Positions 32,800-44,977 of a stretch of DNA of 64,000 nucleotides are shown here, in pieces (the stretch's first letter is position 1; each line of letters starts with the position of its first letter). Source of the DNA: Tupaia tana (taxonomy: Eukaryota; Chordata; Mammalia; Scandentia; Tupaiidae); NCBI GenBank assembly GCA_026018925.1, contig JAKSZU010000005.1:24306779-24370778 (forward strand), read 5' to 3'. The notes beneath the pieces are model-generated. The model did no database searches. It saw only the letters and a program-made list of their open reading frames with translations, and had not been told where the DNA came from. A program made the position numbers and the translations under genes.

Positions 32800-32872
32800 A
32801 GTCATCAGAAAAATCATGACTTTTTTTTGTTTTTCTATGCAAAAATGCATCATGATTTTTCCAATGACCCAA
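32800..32872. mobile_element. Miniature mariner (type B)
   Basis: 'gtcatcagaaaaatcatgac' and the reversed right end 'ttgggtcattggaaaaatca' meet around 'tttctatgcaaaaatgca'. The right flank is TA. Confidence 0.82.
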
Positions 32873-32956
32873 TATTTCAAAGTCATAGGTTGTACACCAT
32901 AAGTATATATGATTTTTACAAATTAAAAAATCTAATAGATCTGTAAAACAACAAAT

Positions 32957-33238
32957 CTGGGACAGCAGTTGGCATAATGACTATGTTGCTGGACTCCCAT
33001 GTAGTCGACTGCAGTTCGAGTCCCAGACCCAGTGGCTTAAACTCACGCCGGGTGCATGTGCATACACACACAAGATCCTGAGAGGAGAATGGAGGAGAAG
33101 AGATTGCGGCATGCCCATTCCCTCGGAGGGTAATTTCTCGCTTTCTGTCTCTCTGTCTCTGTCTGTCTTTCTGGTGAGCTCACACACCCTGTAGCAAAAA
33201 CCTCTCCAAAAACAAAAACAAAACAAAAAAATAAATCC
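32957..33238 (+). mobile_element. SINE-A, full-length
   Basis: The head 'gggacagcagttggcataat', B-box 'gttcgagtcccag' and body are followed by an AAAAC-type tail. One C of the head 'gaccagc' is lost. Confidence 0.9.
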
Positions 33239-33244
33239 AGGCTT

Positions 33245-33400
33245 GTGTATGCACTAGCTAGCCCCTTGTTGCATGGGCACCATCCTACCCCTCAGGGTTA
33301 TCATTGAGGCTAAGTGGGCGAATACAGTGAAGTGCTGAGCCCAGTACCTGCTGCATGGCCAGCATCTGTTAAATGATAGCCAGCGTGGGGCGGAAGAGAA
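33245..33400 (-). repeat. MIR-like relic
   Basis: 'cctcagggttatcattgagg', 'agtgaagtgctgagcccagt' and 'catctgttaaatgatagcc' read as MIR 3' sequence. No gene is seen in the stretch from here to about 34090. Confidence 0.5.
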
Positions 33401-33691
33401 GCTACTTTCTGCCGGTGCCATTACGCTGTTTGTGAATGCGCCAAGTGCCTGTTCCTGTATGGCGCCAGATCGATGGTAAACACAAGGGATGCTGCTGCTT
33501 TCAAAGGAGTTGCTGTTTCCCTGAATGGGTCTTCCCTTGACATTCAATCTAATTATTACCTTTTTGGTTTACCTGCAATGATCCTTTGTTACACAAGAGC
33601 TTAGCCGGTAAACATCTTTAATCTTTGTTACTATGGTTTCTTTTGTACACTCTTTTTCATGCACCGATATAGAAGATGAATAGCAACAACA

Positions 33692-33722
33692 ATAAAAATT
33701 AATTAATTAATTAATTAATTAG
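33692..33722. repeat. (TTAA)n tetranucleotide run
   Basis: Six or more 'ttaa' units. Confidence 0.9.
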
Positions 33723-34097
33723 AAAAATAAAAAATCTTAGCCCAGCCTGGTCACACAGTCAGTGGCAAGCTAAGCTGCAGTGCTGGAACCTGTGCGGCCA
33801 ATCTCAGGTTCAGATCCCCAGGTCAGCCTTTGAGAACACGCCAGGCAAGTGGTGGGTGCCCAAGAGGCGCAGAAGGAACAGGGAAAAGGGGATCATGGTG
33901 TCATGAGACCTTGTCAAGAGTGCTTCTTTCATGCACATGAGAGACTCTCATAATACGTATTGTAGAAAAACCAGCTAATTCAGATAAGCCAGAAGCAGAA
34001 ACATAATTAAAGTAACTCCAAATCTTTTTAACCAGAGATACACTGTAACATTAACTTCCATTAATTTCCAACTTCCCTTCATGTAAATATATTTTTA

Positions 34098-34104
34098 GAG
34101 AGAG

Positions 34105-34138
<34 letters not shown>

Positions 34139-34381
34139 GCTATAGGGCATGTGCACTCACCAGAGAGACATAGAAAGACAGACAGAAAGAAAGTGAGAAA
34201 TCACCCCCCTCCCCCAGGGGGATGGCCACACCACAATCCCTTCTCCAGTCTCCTCTTGGGATCTTGGGCATGCATGCACACATGCCTGGCATGCGTTTTA
34301 AGCCACTGGGTCTAGGACTTGAACTGCAGTTGACTACATGGGAGTCCAGCCATGTAACCATCACACCATCTGCTGATCCCT
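34098..34381 (-). mobile_element. SINE-A, full-length, moderately diverged
   Basis: Reverse copy with a TTTG-repeat tail, 'tttttgctatagggcatgtg' and head 'caccatctgctgatccc'. Confidence 0.88.
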
Positions 34382-34675
34382 GCATATGCCCTTTATAAAC
34401 AAATTCGATTCATGTTATAAACATGGTTCTTTAAACTGCTTTTCAGCTCATGTATGCTGAGCATCCTCCCAAATAAGTGAAGAGAGAACTATAGCATGGA
34501 ATATCATTCAAAATGGCTGTATAATATTCTTTTAGATGGTTATATTATCCTGTATTTTACCAATTATTTAGGAAACTTGCGTGATTTTTACTACTATAAC
34601 TACAGTGCAGTGAGACATCTTGTGTATATCTTTGTGAACACATCAACTTGTTACTAAGAACAAACCCCTTCATAT

Positions 34676-34892
34676 GGGAGCCAACAGATGGCATCGTGGC
34701 TAAGGCATTGGACTCCCACATGGCCAACTGTGTTTTGAAAACTTGCCAGTCACGTGTTCGTATGCCCAAAATCCTGAGAGGAGAATGGAGAAGGGATTGC
34801 TACATGGCCGTCCACCATGGGGGGTGATGTCTCACTTTCTCTCTTTCTGTGTCTCCAGGAAGCGTACAAGCCCTATAGCAAAGCAAAACTCG
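34676..34892 (+). mobile_element. SINE-A, older copy with deletion
   Basis: The head 'gggagccaacagatggcatc' is followed by a shortened head-body junction, then 'cccaaaatcctgagaggaga' and a final 'ccctatagcaaagc'. The B-box is lost. Confidence 0.8.
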
Positions 34893-35105
34893 GAGGAGGG
34901 GAGGGAGGAGTAGGGAAGGAATAATATGAAGAGTTTGTATTTTTTAAGATTTTTTATATATATTGACAGATGCTCCTTTCGTCTATCAACTTATGGTTCC
35001 TCTCATCTGATAACATGAGTTATTTTCCTTATTCCCATCAGCTCTGGTTATTATTCTTCTTGTTTCATTTTCCAACCCAACATATTAAAAAAGGCATTCT
35101 CGTTA

Positions 35106-35302
35106 TTTTTTTTTTAAGTTGATCTCTTTCTACCATGAGCAAGCAAGGTGGGGTTCATCCCTAACAGAGTGTTCCTCTCTCTATCTAGCCAGTTCATGAG
35201 CACGTGTGTGCCTGGTGTGCTCAGGGAGGTTTCTAGGTGTGAACCTGGAACCTTCTCTTTTCCATCAGTCTTGCAGTGTTGTATTTTATCATCTTGACCC
35301 CT
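35106..35302 (-). mobile_element. SINE-B copy
   Basis: 'taagttgatctctttctacc', 'gtgtgcctggtgtgctcagg' and 'gtgaacctggaaccttctc' are in SINE-B order, reversed. Confidence 0.65.
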
Positions 35303-35841
35303 CTTATTAAATTTTCTTCTATGTTTGATCACCAATGAGATTTATTATCTTTGCTACTTCTTGGCTATCTGCGTTTCTTATTTTATTAAATGCATCTTTA
35401 TTACCACTCTTGGACATTTTTTCCATTAGTATGTTTCACATCCCTCATTGATCTCACACAAACTTCCGCTCACAGAATATTCCCATCAGTGCATGTGACA
35501 AATTGTTGTGTGAATGCTCTGGTAGAGGTTTGGCTGAGGTCAGATTGACTTGACGGGACCTTTAAAGGAGAAAGGTCACTCCCCAATGGAGGGAGGGGGG
35601 AGGGTGTAGGCATCCCTGGTGTTTATTGTCCAAACAGGTACTAGCAGATTTGGTCTTGGGGTGATAGCAGAGACAACGGTTGGCCTTGGCCTGACTCTGG
35701 ATCTAGGTGTTATAAGATGGGGAGTTAGATGGTGCTGCACTTCCTTGTGACTGGAATGAGCAGTATTACTAGCATTCAGAAACTTCTTTAGTGATGCACA
35801 GTCTCAGGCCCCAGCCTGGGAGACTTGCAGATATACACTAC

Positions 35842-36032
35842 AAGAGCCAGTCAGCTAGGTGACACAGCAGTAGTTAAAGTAACTAGATCCCACATGGCCA
35901 GCTGCATGGTTTGAGTCCTGGACCTGGTAGCTTGGAAAATATGCTGGGTGTGGGTGCATGAATGCCCCAAACCCTAAGAAGAGAATGGAGAAGGGATTGC
36001 AGCATAGCTATCACCCCTAGGAGCCGCTTTTT
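35842..36032 (+). mobile_element. SINE-A 5' part, split by CCNB1 retrocopy
   Basis: The head 'gagccagtcagctaggtgac', B-box 'gtttgagtcctgg' and body break off at 'cccctaggagccgct'. The missing 3' part, with 'tttctctctggtaagcacat', is found at 38436-38515, on the far side of the CCNB1 retrocopy. Confidence 0.85.
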
Positions 36033-36064
36033 TTTTTTTTTCTTTCTTTCTTTCTTTCTTTCTT

Positions 36065-36117
<53 letters not shown>
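36033..36117 (-). repeat. Poly(A) tail of the CCNB1 retrocopy
   Basis: A near-pure T-run on the plus strand with TTTC units at its outer end. It follows directly the 3' UTR of the retrocopy and is unusually long (about 85 bases). Confidence 0.9.
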
Positions 36118-36545
36118 TAATGAGGTGGTAGACATTTACTTTCAGACAGAACTAGTTAGCAGCTTCTCTACAATGCTTGACTTATAGGCAGTATGCCCTC
36201 CGGAGGTAAAGGTTTTGAATACACTCACCAGGTACGTAAAATAAGAGCCACATATATAAACATAAAAGTAACAATGATATAACTTAGCTGGATCCTCAGA
36301 TAAAGTGAAAGCAGTTTTTCAAATATTCCCTACAGTATTTTCTAAGACAACCTTTTTTAAGTTGCCCCGGAGTAGGAAGTACCCACATTTGAATGAGTTA
36401 AGCTGCAAAAAATAAAAGGGCCACAAACTTTATTAAAAGAAAATGTAACGTAATATGTACAGATGGCACATGGTGCCAATTGTTTGCAGGTATAATACTC
36501 TGGCTCAAGTTTACAAGTTACACCTTTCCATAGCCTTGCTTAATC

Positions 36546-36829
36546 TTTTTTTGTTCATTTGTTTGTTTTTGTTTTGGAGAAGTTTTTGCTATAGGGTGTG
36601 TGTGCTTGCCAGAAGGACAGAAAGAGACAGAGAGACAGAAAGCGAGAAATCAACCTCCCAGGGGGGATGGCCACACCTCAATCCCTTCTCCATCCTCCTC
36701 TTGGGATCGATCTTGGGCACGCACACACATGCGACCAGTGTGAGCTTAGCCACCGGGTCTGGGACTCGAACCGCGGTCGACTACATGGGAGTTCAGTGAC
36801 ATAGCCATTATGCTAACTGCTGGTCCCAA
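36546..36829 (-). mobile_element. SINE-A in the CCNB1 retrocopy (C-terminus)
   Basis: Reverse full-length copy with a TTTG-type tail. The CCNB1 segment 'ccttgcttaatct' (36533) and 'ccttggctaaatct' (36830) is the TSD. The coding text resumes across it. Confidence 0.93.
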
Positions 36830-37138
36830 CCTTGGCTAAATCTTGAACTAGTGCAGAATTCATCTGTGCTAGAGTGCTGGTCTTAGCATGCTTAGATGTC
36901 GCATACTTATTCTGGATGGTCATGTGCTTTGTAAGCCCATGATTCACCATGACTGTCTTCTTAGCTAGGTGCTGCATAGCAGGAAGAAGTGATTCTTCAG
37001 TATAAGACAGGTAATGCTGGAGAGTTGGTGTCCCTTCACCATTATCAAGAATTTTCAGGGCTAAGGAAAAAACTCCTGCTACAATTTGAGAAGGAGGAAA
37101 GTGCACCATATCATAGTCGAGCATAGTTAATTCCATCA

Positions 37139-37594
<456 letters not shown>

Positions 37595-37769
37595 TCACTG
37601 CAAGGTTTGGATCAGTCCATCTTCTGCATCCACATCACTCCCTGCGAGAATTGCATCAGAGAAAGCCCGACACAGACACTCTTCTGCAGGAGCACATCCA
37701 GATGTTTCCACTGGGCTTGGAGAAGAAGCATCAACCCAAATGGGCTCAGGCGAAGACTTTCCTTTAACA

Positions 37770-37825
37770 GGCTCAGGTTCTGGCTCTGGCTCTGGCTCTG
37801 GCTCTGGTTCAGGTTCAGGAGCAGG
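37770..37825 (-). repeat. Glu-Pro codon repeat of the retrocopy
   Basis: 'ggctctggctctgg' on the plus strand encodes alternating Glu-Pro on the minus strand, about nine to ten pairs with small variants. The repeat is a known feature of mammalian cyclin B1, but length differs between species. Confidence 0.85.
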
Positions 37826-38051
37826 CATAGACTCAGGCACCTTTTTCAGGGGCTTTGGAAGTTTGTTAGCAGTAACTTTTCCAGTCGCTGCAGTTTGGCT
37901 TCCTTTTTCAGAGGCATTTTGGCCTGTTCACCGACTTTGTTTCCAATGTCTCCAAGCTCTGTTCTCGACCTCGGCCTGGGCATGCAGGCCACAGCAGTGG
38001 CCATAGGCACACTGCCATACTGATTTTCGCCTTATTTTCAGCATTAATTTT

Positions 38052-38309
38052 TTTTTTTTTTTGAGAAGTTTTTGCTATAGGGCGCATGTGCTCGCCAGAC
38101 AGACAGAGAGACAGAGAGATAGAAAGCGAGAAATCACCCCCAGGGAGGATGGCCACGCCGCAATCCCTTCTCCTCCGTTCTCCTCTCGGGATCTTGGGCA
38201 CGCATGCACACGCGCCCGACGTGAGTTGTAAGCCACCGGGTCCGGGACTCAAACCGCGGTCGACTACATGGGAGTCCAGCGACATAGCCATTACGCTAAC
38301 TGCTGGTCC
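38052..38309 (-). mobile_element. Young SINE-A in the CCNB1 retrocopy (N-terminus)
   Basis: Near-consensus reverse copy, CpG-rich. The perfect TSD 'cagcattaatttt' lies at 38039-38051 and 38310-38322, within the codons after the start. Confidence 0.97.
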
Positions 38310-38435
38310 CAGCATTAATTTTCATGTTTCTGGTAACCTGGAGCACCATGGCTTCCTCTTCACCAGACAGCAGCATCACAGGGAGAAGCAGAACAGGAGC
38401 TCCAGATGAGCCAAGGGCATGAACAAACTCAAGTC

Positions 38436-38518
38436 AGGGGCTGCTTTCTTACCTTCCATTTCTCTCTGGTAAGCACATGTGCCCAAGAGCAAAAACTTAA
38501 AAATAAAATAAAATTTAA
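38436..38518 (+). mobile_element. SINE-A 3' part beyond the retrocopy
   Basis: 'ggggctgctttcttaccttc' then 'tctctctggtaagcacatgt' and 'gagcaaaaactt' complete the SINE-A begun at 35842. Confidence 0.85.
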
Positions 38519-38529
38519 AAAAAGCATGA

Positions 38530-38880
38530 AACTTACCATCTTCATTACTATTAAGTGCACAGTTCAGTGACATTAAGGTCACATGGTGCAGCCATCACCG
38601 CCAGCTCCAGAACCCTTATCATGCCCACCTGACACTGTGCACATGAAACACCGCCTTCCCGCTCTTTCCTACCCCCTGCCCTCAGCAACCACTGTTCTGC
38701 TTTCTGCCTCTGTAGATTTGCCTATTTAGGTACCCCGTATAAGTGGAATCACACAATATTTGTAATCTCGCTTCTGTCTGATTTCACTTACCCATAATAT
38801 CCCCAGGGTTCATCCACGCTGTGGCCTCTGTCTGCTCCCGGGCCCTGTGGTGCTTAGGGTCGTGTAAAGGTACTGGCCGG
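38530..38880 (+). repeat. L1M-type 3' UTR remnant
   Basis: 'gtgcacagttcagtgacatt', 'tgcagccatcaccgccagct', 'taccccgtataagtggaatc' and 'gatttcacttacccataata' are typical of ancient L1 3' regions. Confidence 0.7.
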
Positions 38881-38884
38881 TGAG

Positions 38885-40345
38885 GACTCTGGTTTGATTA
38901 GGTGCACGTGTAAGTGGTCATTAACTGTCCTTAGGGTTTGGCCTGCCCTGGTCCTGGGAGGGCAGTCTTTGCAGCAAGAACAAAACCCCCAAGATGCCAA
39001 AGCATCAGGAACACATGGTTACTGTGGAAGAGGGTAGGAGAACGGCAGAGCTGGGGCCAAGGAGGAGGGATAGGACCAGGCTGCTGGTGGGAGAGAGAAG
39101 GAAAGTGGGGAAGGAGGACGGCAGGAGAGTTAGGGGTCACAGTCCACGCCGGGGAAGGCAGGTGGGGCCTGGGCATGGAAGGTGGCTCTGCGGTGGTAGT
39201 GGGCTGTGACCACCTGCTGGGTGGACATACAGACAGATCACTGTGTGATCCTCACATAGGCTCCTGGGTACAGAACTGAATGGAAAAGGCACTCACTAAC
39301 GTACTCACGAGGGAGAGTAGGATAGCACACTTGTTGGAATACTTAGGTATTCACTAAAATTCCGGGCGAGTTTAGACAGTGAGGTAATACTGAGAGAGAC
39401 CACAGCTGTTCACTGGGGGCCCCTCACGGCAGTCCCCCTGCCTGGCCTGGTAGGTCGTCACATTTCCCAGGCAGAGCACTGGGTCACCGAGTTCCAGCTC
39501 AGCAAGATGGGCATTGGGATGTTTCCCCAGAGCAGGTCGGAACCCAGGGAGGGAACACTGCCGGGGTGGCCTGAGGCCCTCCTCCACCTTCCCACTCTCT
39601 TCACAGACCAGGATGCTCCCGGGGCTTTGCTGCAGGACTGAGGCATTTTTATTCAGAGAGAAAGACAGAGGAAAGACTGGTTGAAGGAGTCCTCTGTCAC
39701 CCTCTGCTTCTGCGAGGCAACTTCATTTGTTCAGAAATGAAGACCCTGGCCCAGGGTCTAAGAGTCAAGTCTGTGGTGGAGGTGGGGGCTCAGGCTGGCC
39801 AACACTTCTCCCAGGTCCATCCCAACAGCCAACCTGGAAAGAAAAGGGAAATGCTAGACCTGTTTGTTCCTATTTGCTTCTTTGTCTAAGCAGAATACTT
39901 TTGATTCCTGAGATCCGAGTTCCTCTGTGTATTGTCACTAACCTCAGCCCAGCTGCGCACACCACAGCCAGGGAGCCAGGGAGGGCATTTCCCCCTTGTG
40001 TTCGAAGACACAGGTGGGACAAGCCATAGAGTTCACCAAGGCATAAAGAAACACAGAAGCCATGCGTCAGATGGAAGCTGCTGCTCTTGAAAAGCAGGCG
40101 ATGCGGGACGGCCACTCTCTTTACCAGTGGTGCCTCGAAGGCAACATGGCTGATCTACCCACCCTGGTGCCAGAAATCATGGCTCCAGGGAGGTGCTCTT
40201 CAAGGAAGCCCCCTGGGAAGTTATACTCTTATTCCAAGATTTCCCCTCACTCAGCACACCTATACAGAAGTCAGTTCTCCTTGGCAGTGACCTTCAGAGC
40301 CTATTTAAACCACAACAGAAATCTCATTTTTAAAAACATTTATAT
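38885..40345. other. No recognised gene; SINE-B-like fragment near 39645
   Basis: Mostly unique sequence. About 39645-39740 has 'ttattcagagagaaagacag' that could be a reversed SINE-B remnant. I see no supported exon. Confidence 0.35.
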
Positions 40346-40351
40346 ACTTCT

Positions 40352-40588
40352 GGGGCCAGCAGCGTGGTGCTTAGGGCAGTGGGATCCTTGATGGCTGAAT
40401 GTGTGGTTTGAGCCCTGGATCCAGTAGCTTGAAAAACACCCTGAGCACATGTGCACGCATGCCCGAAGTCCTGCGAGGAGAATGAAAGAGAAGGGATTGT
40501 GGCCTAGCCATCCCCTGTGGGGGGCCATTTCTTACTTTATCTCTGGAGAGTGCACATGTCCTATAGCAAAAACTAAAAATTTGACACT
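40352..40588 (+). mobile_element. SINE-A, older copy
   Basis: The head 'ggggccagcagcgtggtgct', B-box 'gtttgagccctgg' and 3' end 'tcctatagcaaaaac' are present. It sits against the tail of the SINE-B that follows; 'aaaaacatttatatacttct' before it resembles the SINE-B tail after it, so it probably landed in that tail. Confidence 0.85.
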
Positions 40589-40590
40589 TA

Positions 40591-40780
40591 AAAAAAGTTT
40601 ATATATTTCTTCCATGGTGGGAGCAGCTCCAGTAGGATCTTCATGCTACAGTCTACCCCATTCTCAGCCAGCCTGGATCGTGGACACATGCATGCACCCA
40701 GCATGCTCAGGGAGGTCCTGGGATATGAACCCAGGACCTTTCCCAGGACCTTGTGTCCCATCTCTTTGTAGAACAAAAAT
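40591..40780 (-). mobile_element. SINE-B copy
   Basis: 'aagtttatatatttcttcca', 'ggatcttcatgctacagtct', 'cagcatgctcagggaggtcc' and 'gatatgaacccaggaccttt' form the reversed SINE-B order. The last block carries a small 'ccaggacctt' duplication. Confidence 0.8.
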
Positions 40781-40864
40781 CTCATATATTATGGTTCACA
40801 GCCTGAAAATAATTACTTTCAAAAATGATTCATCACTGCGTTAAGGTATCATTTCGATCAAATA

Positions 40865-41060
40865 TGTATGTATTCACTTCTAGTGAAAGATTGTTCTGTA
40901 CTTTACACACGGCAAAGTGCACCGATCACAAATGTACATGTTGATAAATTTTTAGGAACTGAACACCCTGAGACACCCAGCATCCAGACCGAGACACAGA
41001 ATGTTAATGGTGTTCCAGAAGGTTCCCTTGTGCTCCTTCCAGGATTATCATCACCCTGAC
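40865..41060 (+). repeat. L1M-type 3' UTR remnant
   Basis: 'gcaaagtgcaccgatcacaa', 'aggaactgaacaccctgaga' and 'ccgagacacagaatgttaat' match old L1 3' UTR text. Confidence 0.65.
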
Positions 41061-41576
41061 CAAGGCCAGGGCCAGATGAGGTAAGCGATGTGCTTAGGAG
41101 GTACTCACATCTGGGTGTCTGAAACACCAAACACCATGACTGGATTCTAGAAAGATGTCAATCTCTTAAGATTGGTTAGTATCCAGTTCTGTCACACCAT
41201 CAGCCTGCCTCCCCTCGTACCATGCCAGCAGCACGGGTCCCAGGAAGAACGGGATTCAGTGGGTGAGCAGGATTCACACGGGCTCCCATGGGCAAGCAGG
41301 TTCACATGATTGTGCTCAGAGTGGACATGGGAAGTGTCAGTGGCCAGAAGTCCTACAGGTGGCTAAAAAGACGTAGCAGATAGTCACCAAGGTTAACCAA
41401 CGTCGAGAGGCAGAATTCTAGAGAGGAGCTGGCACTAGGCCAGTGCCCTTCAATGTGCTCCATGTACCTGGGGTGCCTTTTATTATGAACTTTGTGGTCT
41501 TCACCCACGGAGGTCTTATCCCAGCCCCGACACAATGAGCTCCACTCTCCTAAGACCTAATAGAGCTAAAGTTCAT

Positions 41577-41609
<33 letters not shown>

Positions 41610-42360
41610 CACACGCACACACACATAAACACACACATGTGCACTGATGCACGCACCTCTTACCTGCCAAGTGGTGTAAAGAAATGGTACACGCTGGGCA
41701 TCCTGAGTATATGCTCACTGCATAATTTTCGATGTTTCATATTAATGAGGCAACCAGGGGTGTAAAACAATATTCAAGTTGTTTTTATTTTGTAAAGTAC
41801 TGGATGAATTTTCTTCCCTCAGCAGATCTGCCTCTCTGTTCCTGCCTTGCCAAATGAAGAGTTAGGCTATTTTGTTTTCCTGAGCTCAGCTGGGGCTCTG
41901 GGGCACATGGAGGAAAGAAGCTAAATATTTCTGGTCCCTGCTTCAGGCCACGCAGCAGAGACACGCTACCTAGCCCCGCCGTGAGCTAGATGCAGTTTCG
42001 TATACTGATCATATAGATCTTAAAATTGTGGTCTTCTCTCTCCACAGCGTTCAGCAATGTTATTTTTATTTTCCTAACTCTCTTTACCTTTCATTTCCCT
42101 ACTTGCTTTCTGCCAGTTTCATTATTAGCCCAGCTCTGGGAAGCCCTGGGCATTCCTTCCTCCCCTCATCCCTCCTTCCTAGTTAACTTCCATGAAATGC
42201 CATTGTCCTCACAATTCAGCCTAAAAAGTGAATGCTTCCAGACTTAACCAGTGACCACCTTGTTCTTGCCATGTGGTTTAGATCATTTATTATTCAGGAA
42301 TACAGGGATTTTTTCCCCATTTACCAGTAGGGAAAGTAACATTTTCAAAATCAAAATGTA
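41061..42360. other. No recognised gene; (CA)n at 41576-41640
   Basis: A CA-rich microsatellite lies at 41576-41640. The rest is unique-looking sequence without supported exon. Confidence 0.4.
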
Positions 42361-42369
42361 GTCCCTACA

Positions 42370-42478
42370 GAATTGAGAAATGGAAGGGATTGCAGCATGA
42401 CCATATCCCATGGAGGGGTGCTTTCTCCCTCTCCCTCTCTGTCTCTCTCTGGCAAGTACATGTGTCCTCTGGCAAAAA

Positions 42479-42500
<22 letters not shown>
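42370..42500 (+). mobile_element. SINE-A fragment (5' truncated) with TA run
   Basis: It begins at 'gaaatggaagggattgcagc' and ends 'gtgtcctctggcaaaaaaa', with the A-tail passing into a TA microsatellite (42497-42520). Confidence 0.8.
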
Positions 42501-42518
<18 letters not shown>

Positions 42519-42525
42519 TTCCATG

Positions 42526-42788
42526 GGACCAGCAGATGGCGTAACGCTTACATCACTGGACTCCCACATGACTGATATGGCTCGAGTCCTGGACTCAGTG
42601 GCTTGGAACTCACACCGGGTGCATGTGAGTATGTGGCCAAAATCCTGAGAGGGGAATGGAGAAAGGATTGCAGTGTAACCTTTCCCCTGGGGAGGGGGTG
42701 GTTTCTCTCTTTCTGTCTGTTCCCCCCCCTCTCTCTCCAGTGAGTACACACACTCTGTAACAAAAATCTCTGTCTCAAAAAAAAAAAG
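42526..42788 (+). mobile_element. SINE-A inserted beside a TA microsatellite
   Basis: The head 'ggaccagcagatggcgtaac', B-box 'gctcgagtcctgg' and body lead to a poly(A) tail. The TSD 'tattccatg' is at 42517-42525 and 42789-42797. Confidence 0.92.
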
Positions 42789-42799
42789 TATTCCATGAA

Positions 42800-43460
42800 A
42801 ATGGTCATAGATATATACAAAGGTTACCAGGTTGTTCACCACATCATCCAAAGTTATATATATATAAAAAAAAGGAAATAGAAATAAACTAAATACTACA
42901 TTCATCTTTAGAGGATTAAATTATGTTCTTATAATAAGGTATTAAAAGCCATGCAAATAACGCTGTAGAACATATTTTATGCTGTGGAAAGTTATTCATG
43001 ACATATTTCTCATGAGAAAAACCTAAAATCAATACTTGTAAAATGATTCCATTTTTGTAAATGAACCCAAACTACATATTTACATTCATGGAAAGAAAAA
43101 AAAAATAGAGCCCACTGTGAATGAGAAATAACAAATCTTAACAGGATGAGCTATAATTGCAGGGGGAATTATGGTTGGATTTTACCTTTTTATTTTTGCT
43201 TGTCTGTGTTTTCTACAATATCCAAGTATAAGTTCTGCAATAAGAAATAGGTAACATTTAAAATTTTTTTCATAAAAATGTCAAGCGAATGGAGACAATT
43301 GTACGAGGAACCCAAAGGAAGGCAGAGAGGCAAATGTTTGAATCAGTAACATGTGTCCCGGAAGCTCCAGGACAAGGCCTCGACCTCTTCACAGGGACAC
43401 AGTTCAAGTTTGATCTGAATGAGATGACAAACAGGCCCTTTCAGTAAGACTCAAGTTTAA
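42800..43460. other. No recognised gene; A/T-rich
   Basis: A/T-rich stretch. No supported feature. Confidence 0.3.
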
Positions 43461-43468
43461 AGAAGAGC

Positions 43469-43593
43469 AGGTTCTTCAAATAGTTCGTGGAATATGTGTA
43501 TTTTTAAAAGCTATGCATGAATTTCAAATATTTTTTGCACCAAAATAAACCAATGCCTTTAATCTAGTTTTTCATAAACTTTTTGAAGTCCCC
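43469..43593. mobile_element. Type C inverted-repeat DNA element, intact
   Basis: 'ggttcttcaaatagttcgtg' and the reversed right end 'gggacttcaaaaagtttatg' are inverted. The interior 'tttgcaccaaaataaacc' links it to the SINE-split relatives at 8550 and 29125. About 125 bp. Confidence 0.6.
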
Positions 43594-43639
43594 TGGTCCC
43601 CACTCAGTGTAGACTGAAGGTTCTACTTCCTCAGTCTTG

Positions 43640-44085
43640 GGAAAACTGGCTCCAGCATGGCGGCCATATTCTGGGAGTCTGCTGGGGCTGCAGCATCAGT
43701 ACAACGTGGAGAACCTTAAACTGCAGACATTTACTGCTCAATTTGGAGGCTGTAAGTTGAAGACCAAGGCAGGTTTGGTTTTTCTGAGGTCTCGCTCCTT
43801 GGCTTGCAGGAGGCCATCTTCTTGCTGTGTCCTCATGTGGCCTGTCCTCTGTGCACACACTCCCAGTGTCTCAGATGTCCTAACCTCCTCATCTTACACG
43901 AGGCCAGTCAGGTCAGATTGGGGCCCACTCACCCTAAGGCCTCATCTTCACCTTTGCAAAGTCCCTATCTTCAAATTACAGTCTCATTGACGAACTGGGG
44001 GTTAAGACTTCAACACATGAGCTGGGGCAGGGAACACAGTTCAGACCACACAATGGCTCCCCTGTTTTCTGAGTGAAGAACAACC
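43640..44085 (-). repeat. MLT1/MaLR-like LTR, reverse
   Basis: 'gctccttggcttgcaggagg', 'tgctgtgtcctcatgtggcc', 'gattggggcccactcaccct' and 'gggggttaagacttcaacac' form the usual reversed MaLR order. Confidence 0.65.
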
Positions 44086-44130
44086 TCACACAGAAGAGGA
44101 AACGCTGGCTTTGAAACCATTCCTTTTCTT

Positions 44131-44404
44131 TCTTTTCTTTTTTTTTTTTTTTTTTTTTTTTTGAGAGGTTTTCGCTATAGGGCGCGTGCGCTCGCCAGAC
44201 AGACATAGAGACAGAAAGCGAGAAATCACCCCCCAGGGGGGATGGTCACACCGCAATCCCTTCTCCTCCATTCTCCTCTCGGGATCTTGGGCACACATGC
44301 ACATGTGCCTGGCGTGAGTTTTAAGCCACCGGTTCTGGGACGCGAACCACGGTCGACTACGTGGGAGTCCAGCGACATAACCATTACGCTAACTGCTGGT
44401 TCCC
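44131..44404 (-). mobile_element. Young full-length SINE-A
   Basis: Reverse near-consensus copy. The 18-bp TSD 'gaaaccattccttttctt' is perfect (44113-44130 and 44405-44422). Confidence 0.97.
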
Positions 44405-44650
44405 GAAACCATTCCTTTTCTTGATAGTAGATGCATTTCCCCATCTTTCCACCAGAGGGCAAACTTCTAAAGTGCTTATTTAAAAATCTGTGCATCTTTG
44501 CAACTGTTGTCAACCTTGATTTTTAATCCTTTGTTTTCTAAGTAAACAACTGTTAGAAATAGGTAACACTGGTGATTTTTATTAACACCACTTATTATAA
44601 GTTAAAGTCTCGATAGGCCATTCTTTCCTATCTTTGAAAGTTCAGGATCC

Positions 44651-44934
44651 GGGGCCAGCAGGTGGCGTAGTAGTCAAGGGCTGGACTCCCATAGGCCAAC
44701 TGTGGTTCGAGTCCCAGACCTGGCAATTTGAACAATCATGTTGGGTGCATGTGCGTATGTGGCCAAAATCTCGAGAGGAGAAAGGAGAAGAAGGGATTGT
44801 GGTGTGGCCATGCTCCCTGGTGGGTGATTTCTCACTCACTTTCTCTTTCTGTGTCACTCTGTTTCTCTCTGGTAAGAGCATGCACCCTATGGCAAAAATA
44901 TAAAACAAATAAAAATAAAAACTAAAAAAAAGAG
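44651..44934 (+). mobile_element. SINE-A, older subfamily, full-length
   Basis: The head 'ggggccagcaggtggcgtag', B-box 'ggttcgagtcccag' and body 'ccaaaatctcgagaggagaa' are followed by an A-rich tail. The TSD 'agttcaggatcc' is perfect (44639-44650 and 44935-44946). Confidence 0.95.
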
Positions 44935-44977
44935 AGTTCAGGATCCTAGACTAATTGTTTTTCATTACTATTGGATT

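Larger units (their letters stand above)
31695..32940 (+). repeat. L1 3' end, split by nested SINEs and a miniature mariner
   Basis: 31695-32109 carries 'cccactattgggtaaatatc', 'atgagctacatatacacaat' and 'caacatggatgaacctagag'. Reading resumes at 32568 with 'ttcaagggatctattgcaca' and 'taaccatagttggtaacaac', and ends near 'cataagtatatatgattttt'. Two SINE-A copies (32110-32567) and a miniature mariner (32800-32872) interrupt it. Confidence 0.85.
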
